DNA from: Cohnella lupini
GTDB lineage: Bacteria > Bacillota > Bacilli > Paenibacillales > Paenibacillaceae
Length of the DNA stretch: 64,000 bases
NCBI RefSeq assembly: GCF_003386205.1
Contig: NZ_QRDY01000002.1
Location: 248,001 to 312,000, forward strand
Reading direction: 5' to 3'
Below, piece by piece: positions 35,771 through 45,971 of the stretch. The first letter of the stretch is position 1; each line of letters opens with the position of its first letter. The notes below the pieces were generated by a model that saw only the letters and a program-made list of their open reading frames with translations, was not told where the DNA came from and made no database searches. A program made the position numbers and the translations under genes.

Positions 35771-37828
35771 ATGACGAAGAAATTCCCTCCCATAAGCGGC
35801 AAGCTACCTGTAATGATGCACGGCGCAGATTACAATCCGGACCAATGGCTCCACGACCCTACAATCTTCGAAGAGGATATCCGTTTGATGAAGCTGTCGG
35901 GCTGCAACGTCATGGCCGTCGGGATTTTCTCGTGGACGGCGCTCGAGCCTAAGGAAGGCGAGTTCGCCTTTGAATGGCTGGACAAGGTGCTGGATACGTT
36001 CGCGGATAACGGAATCTACGCTTGGCTTGCGACTCCGAGCGGCGCTCGCCCGGCTTGGATGTCCGAGAAATATCCGGAAGTGCTGCGCGTAGAAGCTAAT
36101 CGCGTCAGAAACCTGCATGGAATGAGGCATAACCATTGCTACTCATCGCCGATCTACCGCGAGAAAACAGCGATCATGAACGGCAAGCTAGCCGAGCGTT
36201 ACGGCAACCATCCGGCGGTCGTCGGTTGGCATATTTCCAACGAATACAGCGGCGAGTGCCATTGCGACTACTGCCAGCAACAATTCCGTATATGGCTGCA
36301 GAACAAATACGGTACTCTCGAAAAGCTTAACTTCGCATGGTGGACTTCGTTCTGGGCGCATACGTATACGGATTGGAAGCAGGTCGAATCCCCGGCTCCG
36401 CATGGGGAGTTCGCGGTGCACGGGCACAATCTCGATTGGCGCCGTTTCGTGACGGACCGAACGGTCGACTTCTGCCGGCACGAGATCGAATCGGTTCGCG
36501 GGGTTAACCCCGACTTGCCCGTCACGACCAACATGCATATGATCGACGGCATCGATTACCGTAAGCTCGCCGCGATCGTAAACGTCATCTCCTGGGACGC
36601 CTACCCAACGTGGCACAGCCGGCAAGATGACAGCCAACTAGGATCAACCTTCGCGTTCCATCATGACATGTATCGTTCGCTGAAACGTAAGCCCTTCCTA
36701 TTAATGGAGAGCGTCCCGAGCGCGACGAATTGGCAACCGGTAAGCAAGCTTAAGCGTCCCGGCATGCACAAGCTTTCCTCGTTGCAGGCCGTCGCCCACG
36801 GATCGGATTCGGTGCAATATTTCCAATGGCGCAAGAGCCGGGGAGCGAGCGAGAAGTTTCATGGCGCCGTCGTGGACCATATCGGACACGAGCATACGCG
36901 AGTGTTCCAGGATGTTGCGGAGCTTGGTCGCGCATTGGCCGGAATTTCGGAAATCGTCGGAGCTTCGACCCCGTCCGAAACGGCGATCCTATTCGATTGG
37001 GACAATCGCTGGGCGGTTAACGACGCGGCGGGCCCGCGCAACGCGGGCATTCACTACGAGGAAACGGTTATCGCGCATCATCGGGCGTTCTGGAAGCAAG
37101 GAGTGCCGGTAGACGTCATCGGATCGGAAGAGGATTTCTCCTCCTATCGGTTAATCGTCGCACCGATGCTGTACCTTTGCACGGAAGAGACGGGCCGTAA
37201 GCTGGAGAAATTCGTGGAGAACGGAGGTACGCTAGTCACTACATATTGGTCGGGTATCGTGGACGAGCACGATATTTGCCATCTGGGCGGATTTCCGGGA
37301 CCGCTAAGGAAGACGCTCGGGATTTGGGCGGAGGAGATCGAAGGCTTGTACGACCATGATGTGAATGGAGTTAAGATGACCGAGGGCAATGAGCTGGGCT
37401 TGAACGGTTCGTTCGAATCGCATGAAGTGTGCGAGATCGTCCATCCGGAAGGTGCCGAAGTGCTTGGCGTCTATACGGGAGATTTCTACGCCGGAAGTCC
37501 CGCTTTAACTTTGAACCGGTTCGGTAAGGGTCGCGCCTATCATATGGCTACACGCCTGAAAGACGATTTTCTTGGCGAATTCTATAGAAAATTAGCGGAT
37601 GACGTAGGATTGGCGCGGGCGCTGAATGCCGATCTCCCTTCGGGAGTGACGGCCCAAGTCCGGACGGACGGAGCTTCCGATTACGTCTTCCTCATGAACT
37701 TCAGCGGGCAAGAGAAAAGCGTCTCCTTGGATAACCGCGTATATGCCGATCTCGAAACCGGCGAAACCATGGACGGCGGTATCGCTCTTCCCGTCAACGG
37801 AGTCCGCGTCCTGAAACGAAAGTCATAG
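35771..37828 (+). CDS. GH42-family beta-galactosidase (possible alpha-L-arabinopyranosidase)
   Basis: This 685-residue cytoplasmic enzyme has all GH42 marks. GADYNPDQW is near the N-terminus, the acid/base is E158 in WHISNEYSG and the nucleophile is E313 in LLMESVPS. The Cys cluster CHCDYC after the acid/base supplies zinc ligands. A class-I-amidotransferase-like trimerisation domain and a small C-terminal beta domain follow the barrel. AAGGAG lies nine bases before the ATG. It would remove beta-galactose or alpha-L-arabinopyranose from imported oligosaccharides. A second, divergent GH42 is encoded at 43948. Confidence 0.94.
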   Translation: MTKKFPPISGKLPVMMHGADYNPDQWLHDPTIFEEDIRLMKLSGCNVMAVGIFSWTALEPKEGEFAFEWLDKVLDTFADNGIYAWLATPSGARPAWMSEKYPEVLRVEANRVRNLHGMRHNHCYSSPIYREKTAIMNGKLAERYGNHPAVVGWHISNEYSGECHCDYCQQQFRIWLQNKYGTLEKLNFAWWTSFWAHTYTDWKQVESPAPHGEFAVHGHNLDWRRFVTDRTVDFCRHEIESVRGVNPDLPVTTNMHMIDGIDYRKLAAIVNVISWDAYPTWHSRQDDSQLGSTFAFHHDMYRSLKRKPFLLMESVPSATNWQPVSKLKRPGMHKLSSLQAVAHGSDSVQYFQWRKSRGASEKFHGAVVDHIGHEHTRVFQDVAELGRALAGISEIVGASTPSETAILFDWDNRWAVNDAAGPRNAGIHYEETVIAHHRAFWKQGVPVDVIGSEEDFSSYRLIVAPMLYLCTEETGRKLEKFVENGGTLVTTYWSGIVDEHDICHLGGFPGPLRKTLGIWAEEIEGLYDHDVNGVKMTEGNELGLNGSFESHEVCEIVHPEGAEVLGVYTGDFYAGSPALTLNRFGKGRAYHMATRLKDDFLGEFYRKLADDVGLARALNADLPSGVTAQVRTDGASDYVFLMNFSGQEKSVSLDNRVYADLETGETMDGGIALPVNGVRVLKRKS

Positions 37829-37870
37829 GCCGCAGTTCCTGATTCAAGACTCGATATCCGGTTATAGAAC

Positions 37871-37899
37871 TTGTAACTTGGACCGCTTCATTCTATACT
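37871..37899 (+). promoter_or_regulatory. SigA-type promoter of the membrane-bound AraC gene
   Basis: TTGTAA (37871-37876) and TATACT (37894-37899) are separated by exactly 17 bp, giving a short leader before the ATG at 37922. Confidence 0.65.
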
Positions 37900-37921
37900 T
37901 TCCGGTGTGAGGAGGGATACG

Positions 37922-40162
37922 ATGAAGCGGTTCATTCCCAGGCAGAAGTATATTCGTATTTTTCTAGCATTGTGCATCGTCTTTTCCCTGGTGTCGATTC
38001 CTTTCGTCTATATCATATCCCGGCAGTTTTCTACGTACGCGATGAAGCAGATCGATAAGGCTAATCAGGTCGAGGTCGTCCATGCCCAAGAAAACTCGCA
38101 GTTCATCTTCAAGAAGATGATGGGATACGGATTGAATATGTACCAAGACAAGAGCATCCAACTCTGGCTAACGGATAGCAAGGAAACTCCGGAGCACCAG
38201 ACGGACGCGATGAAAGCGGCAGCCAACTACACGACGACGGAGCCCTTTATTGAAAACATCTATTTGTTCAATATGCGTTCGCAGCATGCGATTAACTTGA
38301 AGTACGGGATTTCTACGTTCGCCGAGTTTTCGGATCAGACGATTCTCGATATCGTAAAGCAATCGCGAAAATCGTATTTGAGTTTCTTCAATTACCAATC
38401 GAACGGGCTGAAGAAGCTCGCGCTGATCATACCGACCGTGCCTTCCGGACAGCAATCGTTCGGTTATTTGGTCATGCTTATGGATATCAAACTCCTTCAA
38501 CAGTATTTGCTTAAAGACAATCGTGCTACCGGGACGAGATCCTTCATTCTCGATCGCGAGGGAAAGGTGATGCTGGGATCGGAAGACACGGTGGAGCTGT
38601 ATTCCGAATTGGCCCCCTTATCCACCGAGGAGACCGGAAGCTTCGCCCATACCTACAAGGGAGAGCTATGGTCGATTCAATACGCGCAGATCGAGCCTCA
38701 AGGATGGACGTTGTACCAGACGGCCAAGTACGACCTCGTTCTCGCCGATTTCAATTCGTTCCGGAATAAAATGCTCATTTTCGCGGCTTCCTTCGTCCTG
38801 CTTATGCTGGCCATTCTGTTCTGGAATTCCCGTCGTACGTATAAACCCTTCTCCCAGCTTGCGGATCAGTTAGAGATGAAGTTCGGCTTGCAATTGAAGA
38901 ACGCGAACAACGAAGGTCCGCGGGAAGAGTATAAGGTCATTCAATACGGAATCGAAATGCTGGCGGATCAGGTGGACAAGATGGATACGTCCATGAGGGA
39001 GCATAAGAGCGTTATCAAGCTTGAATATTTGAGGCAATGGATCGTCCAAGGCAAGCTCATTGCCCCGGTCGAGCATTATTTGCGCGAACAGACGGAATTG
39101 TTCGAAGGCGACGGGCTGCATCTCGGCGTTATTCGGATCAACGAATACAGCCTCTTCGAGGATCAGTACAACTTCGCCTCAAGGAAGCTGATGAAATACG
39201 CCATCGGCAACATCGCGGAAGAGATCATCAATCGCAAATGGCACGCGCAATCGGTCGATCTTGGCGGCGATCATCTGGCTCTTCTCGTGTCGGGCTCGGA
39301 TATTCATATGAGCGGCTTGGTTGAAATGCTGGAGGACGTGGTGAAGCAAATCCAGGATTGGACTCGCATTCGCGTTACGATAGCGGTAAGCGAAGTCCAT
39401 CCGTTCGGCGACGATCTGCGCAGCATTTACAAGCATATCCATGAGCTGACGATGTTGAAGTTCATATCCGGGGAGGACAAGATCTACCTCGAGCAAGATT
39501 TCGAAGCTTATATGGAAAGGATTCAGCCGTTGCCCGACGCGAATTTGCTGGACGAGTTGATCAAGAGGGTCAGAATGGGGAAAACGGACGAAGTGGCGGC
39601 TAGCTTAGGCCTTATATTCGGGCATATGCAGACGATGCATTACGCGGATAGCAAGTTTCAGTTATCCCTGATCCTATATACGTTGTTCAAAACCTTCAAT
39701 AAATTGCCGTCCGTGGAATCCGTAGAGGGAATCGAGAGCATTCTGGAAAGATACGATACCCTTAGCGGAATTAAGGGATGGCTGGAGCAAGAATTACTTG
39801 AAATCATGGATGACTTAAGCAATAAAAAAGGGTCCAGCCGCCGCGACGAGATCGTAACGGAAATCGTGGAATACGTGAAAAACCACTTGCACGACCCTTT
39901 ATTGACGATAGACGAAATATCGGAGCATGTTTCCTTGTCGACCCGCTATATACGGCAGCTATTCAAGGAAGTATTCGAAACGACGTTATCCGACTACATC
40001 ATGGAAGAGCGGATCAACCGGGTGAAGGGCTTGCTGGAGACGACGGATTGGACGGTCACGGATATCGGCGAACGATCGGGTTTCCAAACGAAGAGCAATT
40101 TCTTTACGACATTCAAGAAAGCGACCGGCATGACCCCGAGCCAGTATCGGGACAGGAGATAA
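37922..40162 (+). CDS. Membrane-bound AraC-family regulator with extracellular sensor (YtdP-like)
   Basis: This regulator of about 746 residues has an N-terminal membrane segment (IFLALCIVFSLVSIPFVYII), an extracellular dCache-like region with FILDREGKVMLGSED, and a second segment near residue 285 (MLIFAASFVLLMLAILFW). A cytoplasmic linker and a C-terminal AraC domain follow (LTIDEISEHVSLSTRYIRQLFK and VTDIGERSGFQTKSNFFTTFK). One chain thus joins signal sensing outside to DNA binding inside, without a phosphorelay. The ATG at 37922 follows GAGGAGGG. A terminator follows the gene. It probably controls the importer operon at 40385. Confidence 0.92.
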   Translation: MKRFIPRQKYIRIFLALCIVFSLVSIPFVYIISRQFSTYAMKQIDKANQVEVVHAQENSQFIFKKMMGYGLNMYQDKSIQLWLTDSKETPEHQTDAMKAAANYTTTEPFIENIYLFNMRSQHAINLKYGISTFAEFSDQTILDIVKQSRKSYLSFFNYQSNGLKKLALIIPTVPSGQQSFGYLVMLMDIKLLQQYLLKDNRATGTRSFILDREGKVMLGSEDTVELYSELAPLSTEETGSFAHTYKGELWSIQYAQIEPQGWTLYQTAKYDLVLADFNSFRNKMLIFAASFVLLMLAILFWNSRRTYKPFSQLADQLEMKFGLQLKNANNEGPREEYKVIQYGIEMLADQVDKMDTSMREHKSVIKLEYLRQWIVQGKLIAPVEHYLREQTELFEGDGLHLGVIRINEYSLFEDQYNFASRKLMKYAIGNIAEEIINRKWHAQSVDLGGDHLALLVSGSDIHMSGLVEMLEDVVKQIQDWTRIRVTIAVSEVHPFGDDLRSIYKHIHELTMLKFISGEDKIYLEQDFEAYMERIQPLPDANLLDELIKRVRMGKTDEVAASLGLIFGHMQTMHYADSKFQLSLILYTLFKTFNKLPSVESVEGIESILERYDTLSGIKGWLEQELLEIMDDLSNKKGSSRRDEIVTEIVEYVKNHLHDPLLTIDEISEHVSLSTRYIRQLFKEVFETTLSDYIMEERINRVKGLLETTDWTVTDIGERSGFQTKSNFFTTFKKATGMTPSQYRDRR

Positions 40163-40178
40163 TCGGCAATAACTATAG

Positions 40179-40212
40179 AGCGCTCCGGCCTAGTGCCAGA
40201 GCGCTTTTTATA
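40179..40212 (+). terminator. Rho-independent terminator after the membrane-bound AraC gene
   Basis: A 7-bp stem (40179-40185 with 40199-40205) with an inner GGC/GCC stem is followed by TTTTATAT. Confidence 0.85.
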
Positions 40213-40384
40213 TGCCAGGGCAACGGTTATGCCGGATTCCGAACCTCGTATCCGTAATGAGAACCTGCTTTTCCGCCGGATTTAGCACCGGTTTTCCTGG
40301 ATCAGAACTATACGAAGAACGGTACGACGACCTATGATTAAGCCACGAGAGGAACACACTAACGAAACAGAAGCGGGTGAACGA

Positions 40385-41296
40385 ATGAGCTTTATCAGAG
40401 AAATCACGAAAAATAAGTACTTGTATCTATTAGCGCTACCCGGTCTCGCGTTCTTGATCGTATTCGCTTATATTCCGCTTTCGGGTCATCTCATCGCCTT
40501 TAAGAAATACAGACTGGCGGATGGCTTGTGGGGAAGCAAATTCGTCGGATTCGATAATTTCAAATTTTTCTTCATGAGCGCCGATTGGTATAAGGTAACT
40601 TTCAATACGGCGTTTCTAAACGGACTGTTTCTTATATTCGGATTGGGAATCGCATTGATACTCGCGCTGTTTCTGAACGAAATTCGACACGCGCTCTTCA
40701 AGAAGCTGGCCCAGTCGTTTATCTTCATGCCCTATTTCATCTCTTGGCTGGTCGTCAGCATGATGGCTTTCGCTTTCCTGAATACGACGGACGGCATGGT
40801 CAATCACACTCTAGAGGCTTACGGAGCGGAAAAAGTCAATTGGTACCTGAAGGCGGAAGTGTGGCCGGCGTTCCTGACTCTCATCTACGTGTGGAAGTTC
40901 GCGGGCTACTATTCCATTATTTTTCTCGCGGCTATCACGGGCATCTCGGGCGAATATTACGAGAGCGCGCGAATCGACGGAGCGACTCGTTTCCAGCAAA
41001 TTATCCATATTACGATACCGTTGATCAGAAGCGTCGTTATCGTGCTCGGCTTGCTGGGCGTCGGTCGGATCTTCTACGGGGATTTCGGAATGATCTACGG
41101 AATTATCGGCGACAATAGCGCCTTGTATTCGACGACTGACGTCATCGATACCTATACGTACAGAGCGCTTCGGGTGTTGAGCGATTTCAGCAAATCTTCC
41201 GCGGTCGTGCTCTATCAATCGGTAATGGGACTGATCACCATACTCATCTTCAATCAAATCGCCAAAAAGATCGACAAAGATTCAGGCTTGTTCTAG
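40385..41296 (+). CDS. Carbohydrate ABC permease, LplB type
   Basis: This membrane protein of 303 residues has six predicted segments; the first is YLYLLALPGLAFLIVFAYIP. The EAA loop is YESARIDGATRFQQIIHITIP. The ATG at 40385 has AGCGGGTGA upstream, whereas an earlier in-frame ATG at 40334 has none. It is the first gene of the fourth importer, 15 bp before its partner permease. Confidence 0.93.
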   Translation: MSFIREITKNKYLYLLALPGLAFLIVFAYIPLSGHLIAFKKYRLADGLWGSKFVGFDNFKFFFMSADWYKVTFNTAFLNGLFLIFGLGIALILALFLNEIRHALFKKLAQSFIFMPYFISWLVVSMMAFAFLNTTDGMVNHTLEAYGAEKVNWYLKAEVWPAFLTLIYVWKFAGYYSIIFLAAITGISGEYYESARIDGATRFQQIIHITIPLIRSVVIVLGLLGVGRIFYGDFGMIYGIIGDNSALYSTTDVIDTYTYRALRVLSDFSKSSAVVLYQSVMGLITILIFNQIAKKIDKDSGLF

Positions 41297-41311
41297 GAGG
41301 AGAAGCACCCG

Positions 41312-42208
41312 ATGACAAATCGCGTAAAGGAAGACAAGTCCTTGCTGGAAAGAAGCTTCGTGATCGGCATATATGCGTTCGTTGCGATATTCGCCCTCCT
41401 CTGCATCATTCCGTTCTGGCTTGTCGTCATTAATTCGTTCGCCACGGAGAGCAGCATAAAGCTGAACGGCATGATGCTATTTCCGAAGGAATTCACGTTA
41501 TATTCGTACCAATTTACGCTAGCTGGCAAGCAGATCATGAGCAGTTATCTTGTCACCGTTATCGTGACGGTCGCCGGAACTTGCTTGGCCATACTGATAA
41601 CGTCGATGTACGCTTACGTTTTGGCGCATCCGAAAGTCAAATATCGCAAGATTTTATCGTTCATGACGTATTTTACGATGGTGTTCGGCGCCGGGCTAGT
41701 CGGTTTCTATATTCTGGTCGCGAACACGCTAGGCTTGAAGGATACGCTCTGGGCGTTGATTCTCCCGTATTTATTGAATCCGTTCTTCGCTTTCATCATG
41801 GTCTCTTTCTTCCGGACGCTGCCCTACGAGATTAACGAAGCGGCGACGATCGACGGAGCGAACGACCTGTCCATCTTCTTCCGGATCATCATTCCGATCT
41901 CGAAGCCGGTCATCGCGACGGTAAGCTTGTTCTATGCGCTTCAGTATTGGAACGACTTTTACTTGGCGCTCTTGTTCATCGACGATTATAAGCTGCATCC
42001 GCTGCAAATCATGATTCGTCAGATCATATCGAACGTCAACATCAGTGCTTACGTTGGCGGAAGCAACACGAATTATTCACAAGCGGTGCCGACTTACGGG
42101 GTGCAATTGGCTACGGTATGCTTAACGATCGGCCCCATCATTTTCCTCTACCCGTTCATTCAGAAGTTTTTCGTCAAGGGTATCACGATCGGCGCTCTGA
42201 AAGGCTAA
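41312..42208 (+). CDS. Carbohydrate ABC permease, YtcP type
   Basis: This 298-residue partner permease has six segments, the EAA loop NEAATIDGANDLSIFFRIIIP and the terminal KFFVKGITIGALKG. AGGAGGAG precedes the ATG. It is co-transcribed with the LplB-type gene and the following lipoprotein gene. Confidence 0.93.
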   Translation: MTNRVKEDKSLLERSFVIGIYAFVAIFALLCIIPFWLVVINSFATESSIKLNGMMLFPKEFTLYSYQFTLAGKQIMSSYLVTVIVTVAGTCLAILITSMYAYVLAHPKVKYRKILSFMTYFTMVFGAGLVGFYILVANTLGLKDTLWALILPYLLNPFFAFIMVSFFRTLPYEINEAATIDGANDLSIFFRIIIPISKPVIATVSLFYALQYWNDFYLALLFIDDYKLHPLQIMIRQIISNVNISAYVGGSNTNYSQAVPTYGVQLATVCLTIGPIIFLYPFIQKFFVKGITIGALKG

Positions 42209-42281
42209 GCTTCAGGCTTGTCCCGGAGCGATCCGGTTAAGCATAGATAGAACATAATCATCGGGAGGTTGAAGCAACACT

Positions 42282-43853
42282 ATGAAAAAGACGCTGTTGT
42301 CAGGGTTGTCGGTATTATTGATCATGCTTGCATTAATCGGTTGCAGCTCCAATTCGAACACTCCGGAAAGCTCAGGAAACAGCGCGGATCCGGAATCGTC
42401 GGCACCCGCATCGGCACCTGCCGAGGGAGAGAAGCTTGATCCCGTTACGTTGAAGATCATCCTTCCCGGAGACCGCCCGGCAGATATGGATGTGATCATA
42501 GAGGAAGCCGAGAAGAGAATGGCGGACACGATCAACGTCAAGCTTGATCTCGTATTCGTTCCTTTCTCCGACCTTGCCTCGAAAACGCAAGTCATGCTCG
42601 CTTCGGGCGAAGACGTCGATCTGATCTTCGACGCTCCATGGCTGCATATGGAACAGATGATCGCCGCGGGTTACTACGAGCCGTTAGAGGATCTATTGGC
42701 CCAGTACGGTCAAGATGCAGTCTCGGTTCGCTCGCAGCAAATGTTCGACGCCAACAAATTCCAAGGCAAGATCTACGCGCTTCCGCTCGGCAATTCCCAT
42801 CTCGACGGAAGAACGTACCTGATTCGCAAAGACCTAAGAGAGAAATACGGCGTAGCGCCTATCAAATCTTACGAGGAATTGATCGCTTTCGCTAACAAGA
42901 TCAAAGAGAACGAAAAGGACATCATTCCTTTGTTAGCTAGCGGCCAGCCCGGTCAGAAGGACATCTCATGGGGAGCGTTCAGAGCCTTCATGACGAGAGA
43001 TCCGGAAATTCTAAGATCCGATGCGTTGGGCCAAAGCCTAGTGCTGCACTACAAGAACAATGACGGCAAAGTATACAACCTGTTCGACGAAATGGACCCG
43101 ACGGTATGGTCTTGGATCGAAGACGCCCGCAAGCTATATACGGACGGCTTAATCCATCCGGACGTTCTAGCCATTAAAGACGCGAACGCCGTTTTCGAAT
43201 CGGGCGACGTGGCGATCTACGCAACGAACGGTTTCGGCGTACCGGCCGCTATGAAAGCATCCATTCCGAAAAACGTGCCGGGAGCCGAGGTCGAAGCCGT
43301 TACCTTCATGCCGTTGGAAAAAGGCAAAATAACGACCAGCTTCAAGCAAGCGAACTTCCAAGCTATTCCGAAGGTAAGCAAAAACAAAGAACGCGCCATG
43401 ATGTTCCTGAACTGGACGGCGCAAAAAGAAAACTACGATTTGTTGGCTTACGGAATCGAAGGAACGAACTACGAAGCGATCGGAGACGATCAATACAAAA
43501 CGCTTCCGGATAGCAAATATTCTTACTTCCCGTATGCTTGGGTATGGAATCCGACGCTTGACCGTTTGGACGCGGGTCTCGATCCGGATGCTATCGAGCA
43601 TTTGAAATTCAATACCGTAGCGGACAATTTAATCGCGAGCAAGCTGACCGGATTCTCGTTTAATCCGGAGCCGGTTGCCAACGAAGTTTCCTTGTACAGC
43701 GCGATCGAAGACAAGTATTATTCTTCCTTGTTCAACGGAGTATCGGATCCTACCGAAACCTGGAACAAGCTGAAGTCCGAGGGCGAAGCGTACCTGAAGA
43801 AAATTCAAGTCGAGCTGCAAAAGCAAATCGACGAGTTCTTGGCGACAAAGTAA
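42282..43853 (+). CDS. Oligosaccharide-binding lipoprotein (LipO-like)
   Basis: This 523-residue lipoprotein has lipobox LIGC, then a Ser/Pro/Ala linker and the binding fold (LKIILPGDRPADMDV, GEDVDLIFDAPW). GGGAGG precedes the ATG. It serves the two preceding permeases. A hairpin follows before the GH42 gene. The adjacent beta-galactosidase and mutarotase-like genes suggest a galactose-containing ligand. Confidence 0.92.
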   Translation: MKKTLLSGLSVLLIMLALIGCSSNSNTPESSGNSADPESSAPASAPAEGEKLDPVTLKIILPGDRPADMDVIIEEAEKRMADTINVKLDLVFVPFSDLASKTQVMLASGEDVDLIFDAPWLHMEQMIAAGYYEPLEDLLAQYGQDAVSVRSQQMFDANKFQGKIYALPLGNSHLDGRTYLIRKDLREKYGVAPIKSYEELIAFANKIKENEKDIIPLLASGQPGQKDISWGAFRAFMTRDPEILRSDALGQSLVLHYKNNDGKVYNLFDEMDPTVWSWIEDARKLYTDGLIHPDVLAIKDANAVFESGDVAIYATNGFGVPAAMKASIPKNVPGAEVEAVTFMPLEKGKITTSFKQANFQAIPKVSKNKERAMMFLNWTAQKENYDLLAYGIEGTNYEAIGDDQYKTLPDSKYSYFPYAWVWNPTLDRLDAGLDPDAIEHLKFNTVADNLIASKLTGFSFNPEPVANEVSLYSAIEDKYYSSLFNGVSDPTETWNKLKSEGEAYLKKIQVELQKQIDEFLATK

Positions 43854-43887
43854 AGCAACGGGCCCGTTAACGGGTCGATACCAAAGG

Positions 43888-43920
43888 GGGAATTCGGCTG
43901 ATCGGATTGGCCGAACTCCC
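43888..43920 (+). terminator. Intercistronic hairpin between binding-protein and GH42 genes
   Basis: TTCGGC (43893-43898) pairs with GCCGAA (43910-43915), extended by GGG/CCC (43888-43890 with 43918-43920) across a two-base mismatch. No T-run follows, so it is more likely a stability element than a full stop. Confidence 0.5.
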
Positions 43921-43947
43921 GCCCCCGGTTCAAGAGAGGTGAGCAAG

Positions 43948-45957
43948 ATGCAAGGCAAGAAGGAATGGTCCCGCGTTCTGTACGGGGCCGATTATAATCC
44001 CGAGCAATGGCCGATCGAGATCATCGAACGGGATATCGTATTGATGAAAGAAATCGGCGTTAACTCCGTTACGTTGAACGTGTTCGGCTGGGGGACGATA
44101 CAGCCCTCGGAGGAAACGCATGATTTCGACAAGCTGGATTTCGTATTCGACTTAACGGAACGCAACGGAATCGGCGTCGTATTAGCCACTCCGACCGCAG
44201 CTCCGCCGTCTTGGATGTTAGGCAAGGATCCGACGCTATTGAAAGTAAACGAGAACGGCCAAAGGGTTACGCATTGGAGCCGTCAGGCTTATTGTCCTAA
44301 TCATCCGTTATATCGCAAGGAAATACGCAATATCGCAAGAACGCTCGCGGAACGGTACGGAAAAAGATCCAATCTCATGATGTGGCATATCAACAACGAA
44401 TGTATTTTGCACTGTTATTGCGATAACTGCGCTATGGCCTTTCGGGCTTGGCTTCAGAATAAATACGGTACTCTCGAGCGGTTGAACGAGGCTTGGCAGC
44501 TTCGGCAATGGAGTCTGGTCAAAACCGATTGGCAGCAGATCATGCCGCCGGTCGGGGGAATGACGCATACGAGCGTAAGCTTGGATTATCAACGCTTCCT
44601 ATCCGACGGCAACCTGCAAGGGTTCTTGGCCGAGAAGGAGGAAATCGTTAGGATTACGCCGGATATCCCGGTCACGTCCAATTTCTATTCGATCGATTTT
44701 CTCGGACAGATCCATCAGGATTGGGCGCCTCATCTGGACGTCATTTCTTGGGACTCGTATCCGCCTCATAACGATTACGCGGTATGGGCCGCGTTCCAGC
44801 ACGATTATTTCCGCGGCTTGAAGAAGGCTCCGTTCCTGCTTATGGAGCAAGCCTCCAGCAACGTGAACTGGAAGCCGTACAATCCGGCCAAACGGCCGGG
44901 AATGATGAGCTTGCAGAGCTATCAGGCCGTTGCCCGCGGAGCCGAAGCGATCATGTACTTCCAATTTCGCCAAAGCCGCGGCGGCGTCGAGAAATACCAT
45001 AGCTCGTTAGTCAGCCACGGTACCGAATCAGACAACCGGGTTTACCGGGAGATCGGAAAGCTAGGTCATGAGCTGGAGAAATTGGACGGCGTCCTGCGAA
45101 CTCGCATCCATGCGAATGTGGCTATTCTATTCGATATTTCGCTGATCTGGCTCGTGGATTGGAACAAGACGAGCAAGGATCTCGTTTATCGCGAAGCCGT
45201 CACCGCGTTTTACAGACCGCTGTACGAAGCGAATATTCCCGTGGACGTCATTCGACCGCAATCCGACTTGTCCGATTACGACGTCGTCATAGCTCCGATG
45301 CTGTATATGTTCGAAGAGGGAGTTCCGGAAAATCTGCGCTCCTTCGCCGAACGCGGAGGGAAATTGGTCATGAGCTACAACAGCGGAATGGTAAACGGCT
45401 GCGACGTCGTGGAATACGGGGGATTCCTTCGTCCGATCGAAGACGTATTCGGTATCGTCGTCGAGGAGGTCGACGCGCTCGAGCCCGGCATGTCCAACCG
45501 GATCGAACGCAGTGACGGGAAAAGCTTCCGAACGGACAAATGGGGCGAGGTCGTACGCTTGAACGGAGCGGAGGCGATCGCCGTCTATACGGAAGATTAC
45601 TATGCCGGGTTGCCGGCCGTGACGCGGAATCGATACGGTCGAGGAGAAGCTTACTACGTGTCCGCGCATCCGGAGGATGCTTTTATCCGCGAGCTGTTAT
45701 TGAATGTTTGTTCAAGCGCCGGAGTGAAACCGCATATTCCTAACGCTCCGGAAGGCGTAGAAGTCAGCGTACGCGAGGGCAAAGGAAGACGATTCCTGTT
45801 TATTCTCAATCACAACCGGGCTCCCGTGGAGTTGGATCTGAACGGGGTTGAAGGCACGGCGTGGAAGGACTTGATACAGGGGGAACCCGTTGGCGGAAGT
45901 ATAACCCTCGAGTCATACGGTACTCTCGTCCTGGAGCAAGAGACGACGCAAGGCTAA
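43948..45957 (+). CDS. Second GH42-family beta-galactosidase
   Basis: This cytoplasmic enzyme of about 669 residues has GADYNPEQWP near the N-terminus. The acid/base is E151 in WHINNECILH and the nucleophile is E300 in LLMEQASS. Cysteines in CILHCYCDNC form the zinc site. The ATG at 43948 has AGAGGTGA six bases upstream; a GTG at 43939 overlaps that site. The domain order is like the enzyme at 35771 but the sequences have diverged, so they may handle different linkages. It lies in the importer operon and is followed 14 bp later by the mutarotase-like gene. Confidence 0.93.
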   Translation: MQGKKEWSRVLYGADYNPEQWPIEIIERDIVLMKEIGVNSVTLNVFGWGTIQPSEETHDFDKLDFVFDLTERNGIGVVLATPTAAPPSWMLGKDPTLLKVNENGQRVTHWSRQAYCPNHPLYRKEIRNIARTLAERYGKRSNLMMWHINNECILHCYCDNCAMAFRAWLQNKYGTLERLNEAWQLRQWSLVKTDWQQIMPPVGGMTHTSVSLDYQRFLSDGNLQGFLAEKEEIVRITPDIPVTSNFYSIDFLGQIHQDWAPHLDVISWDSYPPHNDYAVWAAFQHDYFRGLKKAPFLLMEQASSNVNWKPYNPAKRPGMMSLQSYQAVARGAEAIMYFQFRQSRGGVEKYHSSLVSHGTESDNRVYREIGKLGHELEKLDGVLRTRIHANVAILFDISLIWLVDWNKTSKDLVYREAVTAFYRPLYEANIPVDVIRPQSDLSDYDVVIAPMLYMFEEGVPENLRSFAERGGKLVMSYNSGMVNGCDVVEYGGFLRPIEDVFGIVVEEVDALEPGMSNRIERSDGKSFRTDKWGEVVRLNGAEAIAVYTEDYYAGLPAVTRNRYGRGEAYYVSAHPEDAFIRELLLNVCSSAGVKPHIPNAPEGVEVSVREGKGRRFLFILNHNRAPVELDLNGVEGTAWKDLIQGEPVGGSITLESYGTLVLEQETTQG

Positions 45958-45971
45958 GAAGGAGCAACGAC

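Noticed and set aside
40213..40384. Possible gene remnant between the terminator and the fourth importer
   Set aside because: Short open stretches exist, but none resembles a known family well enough to call.
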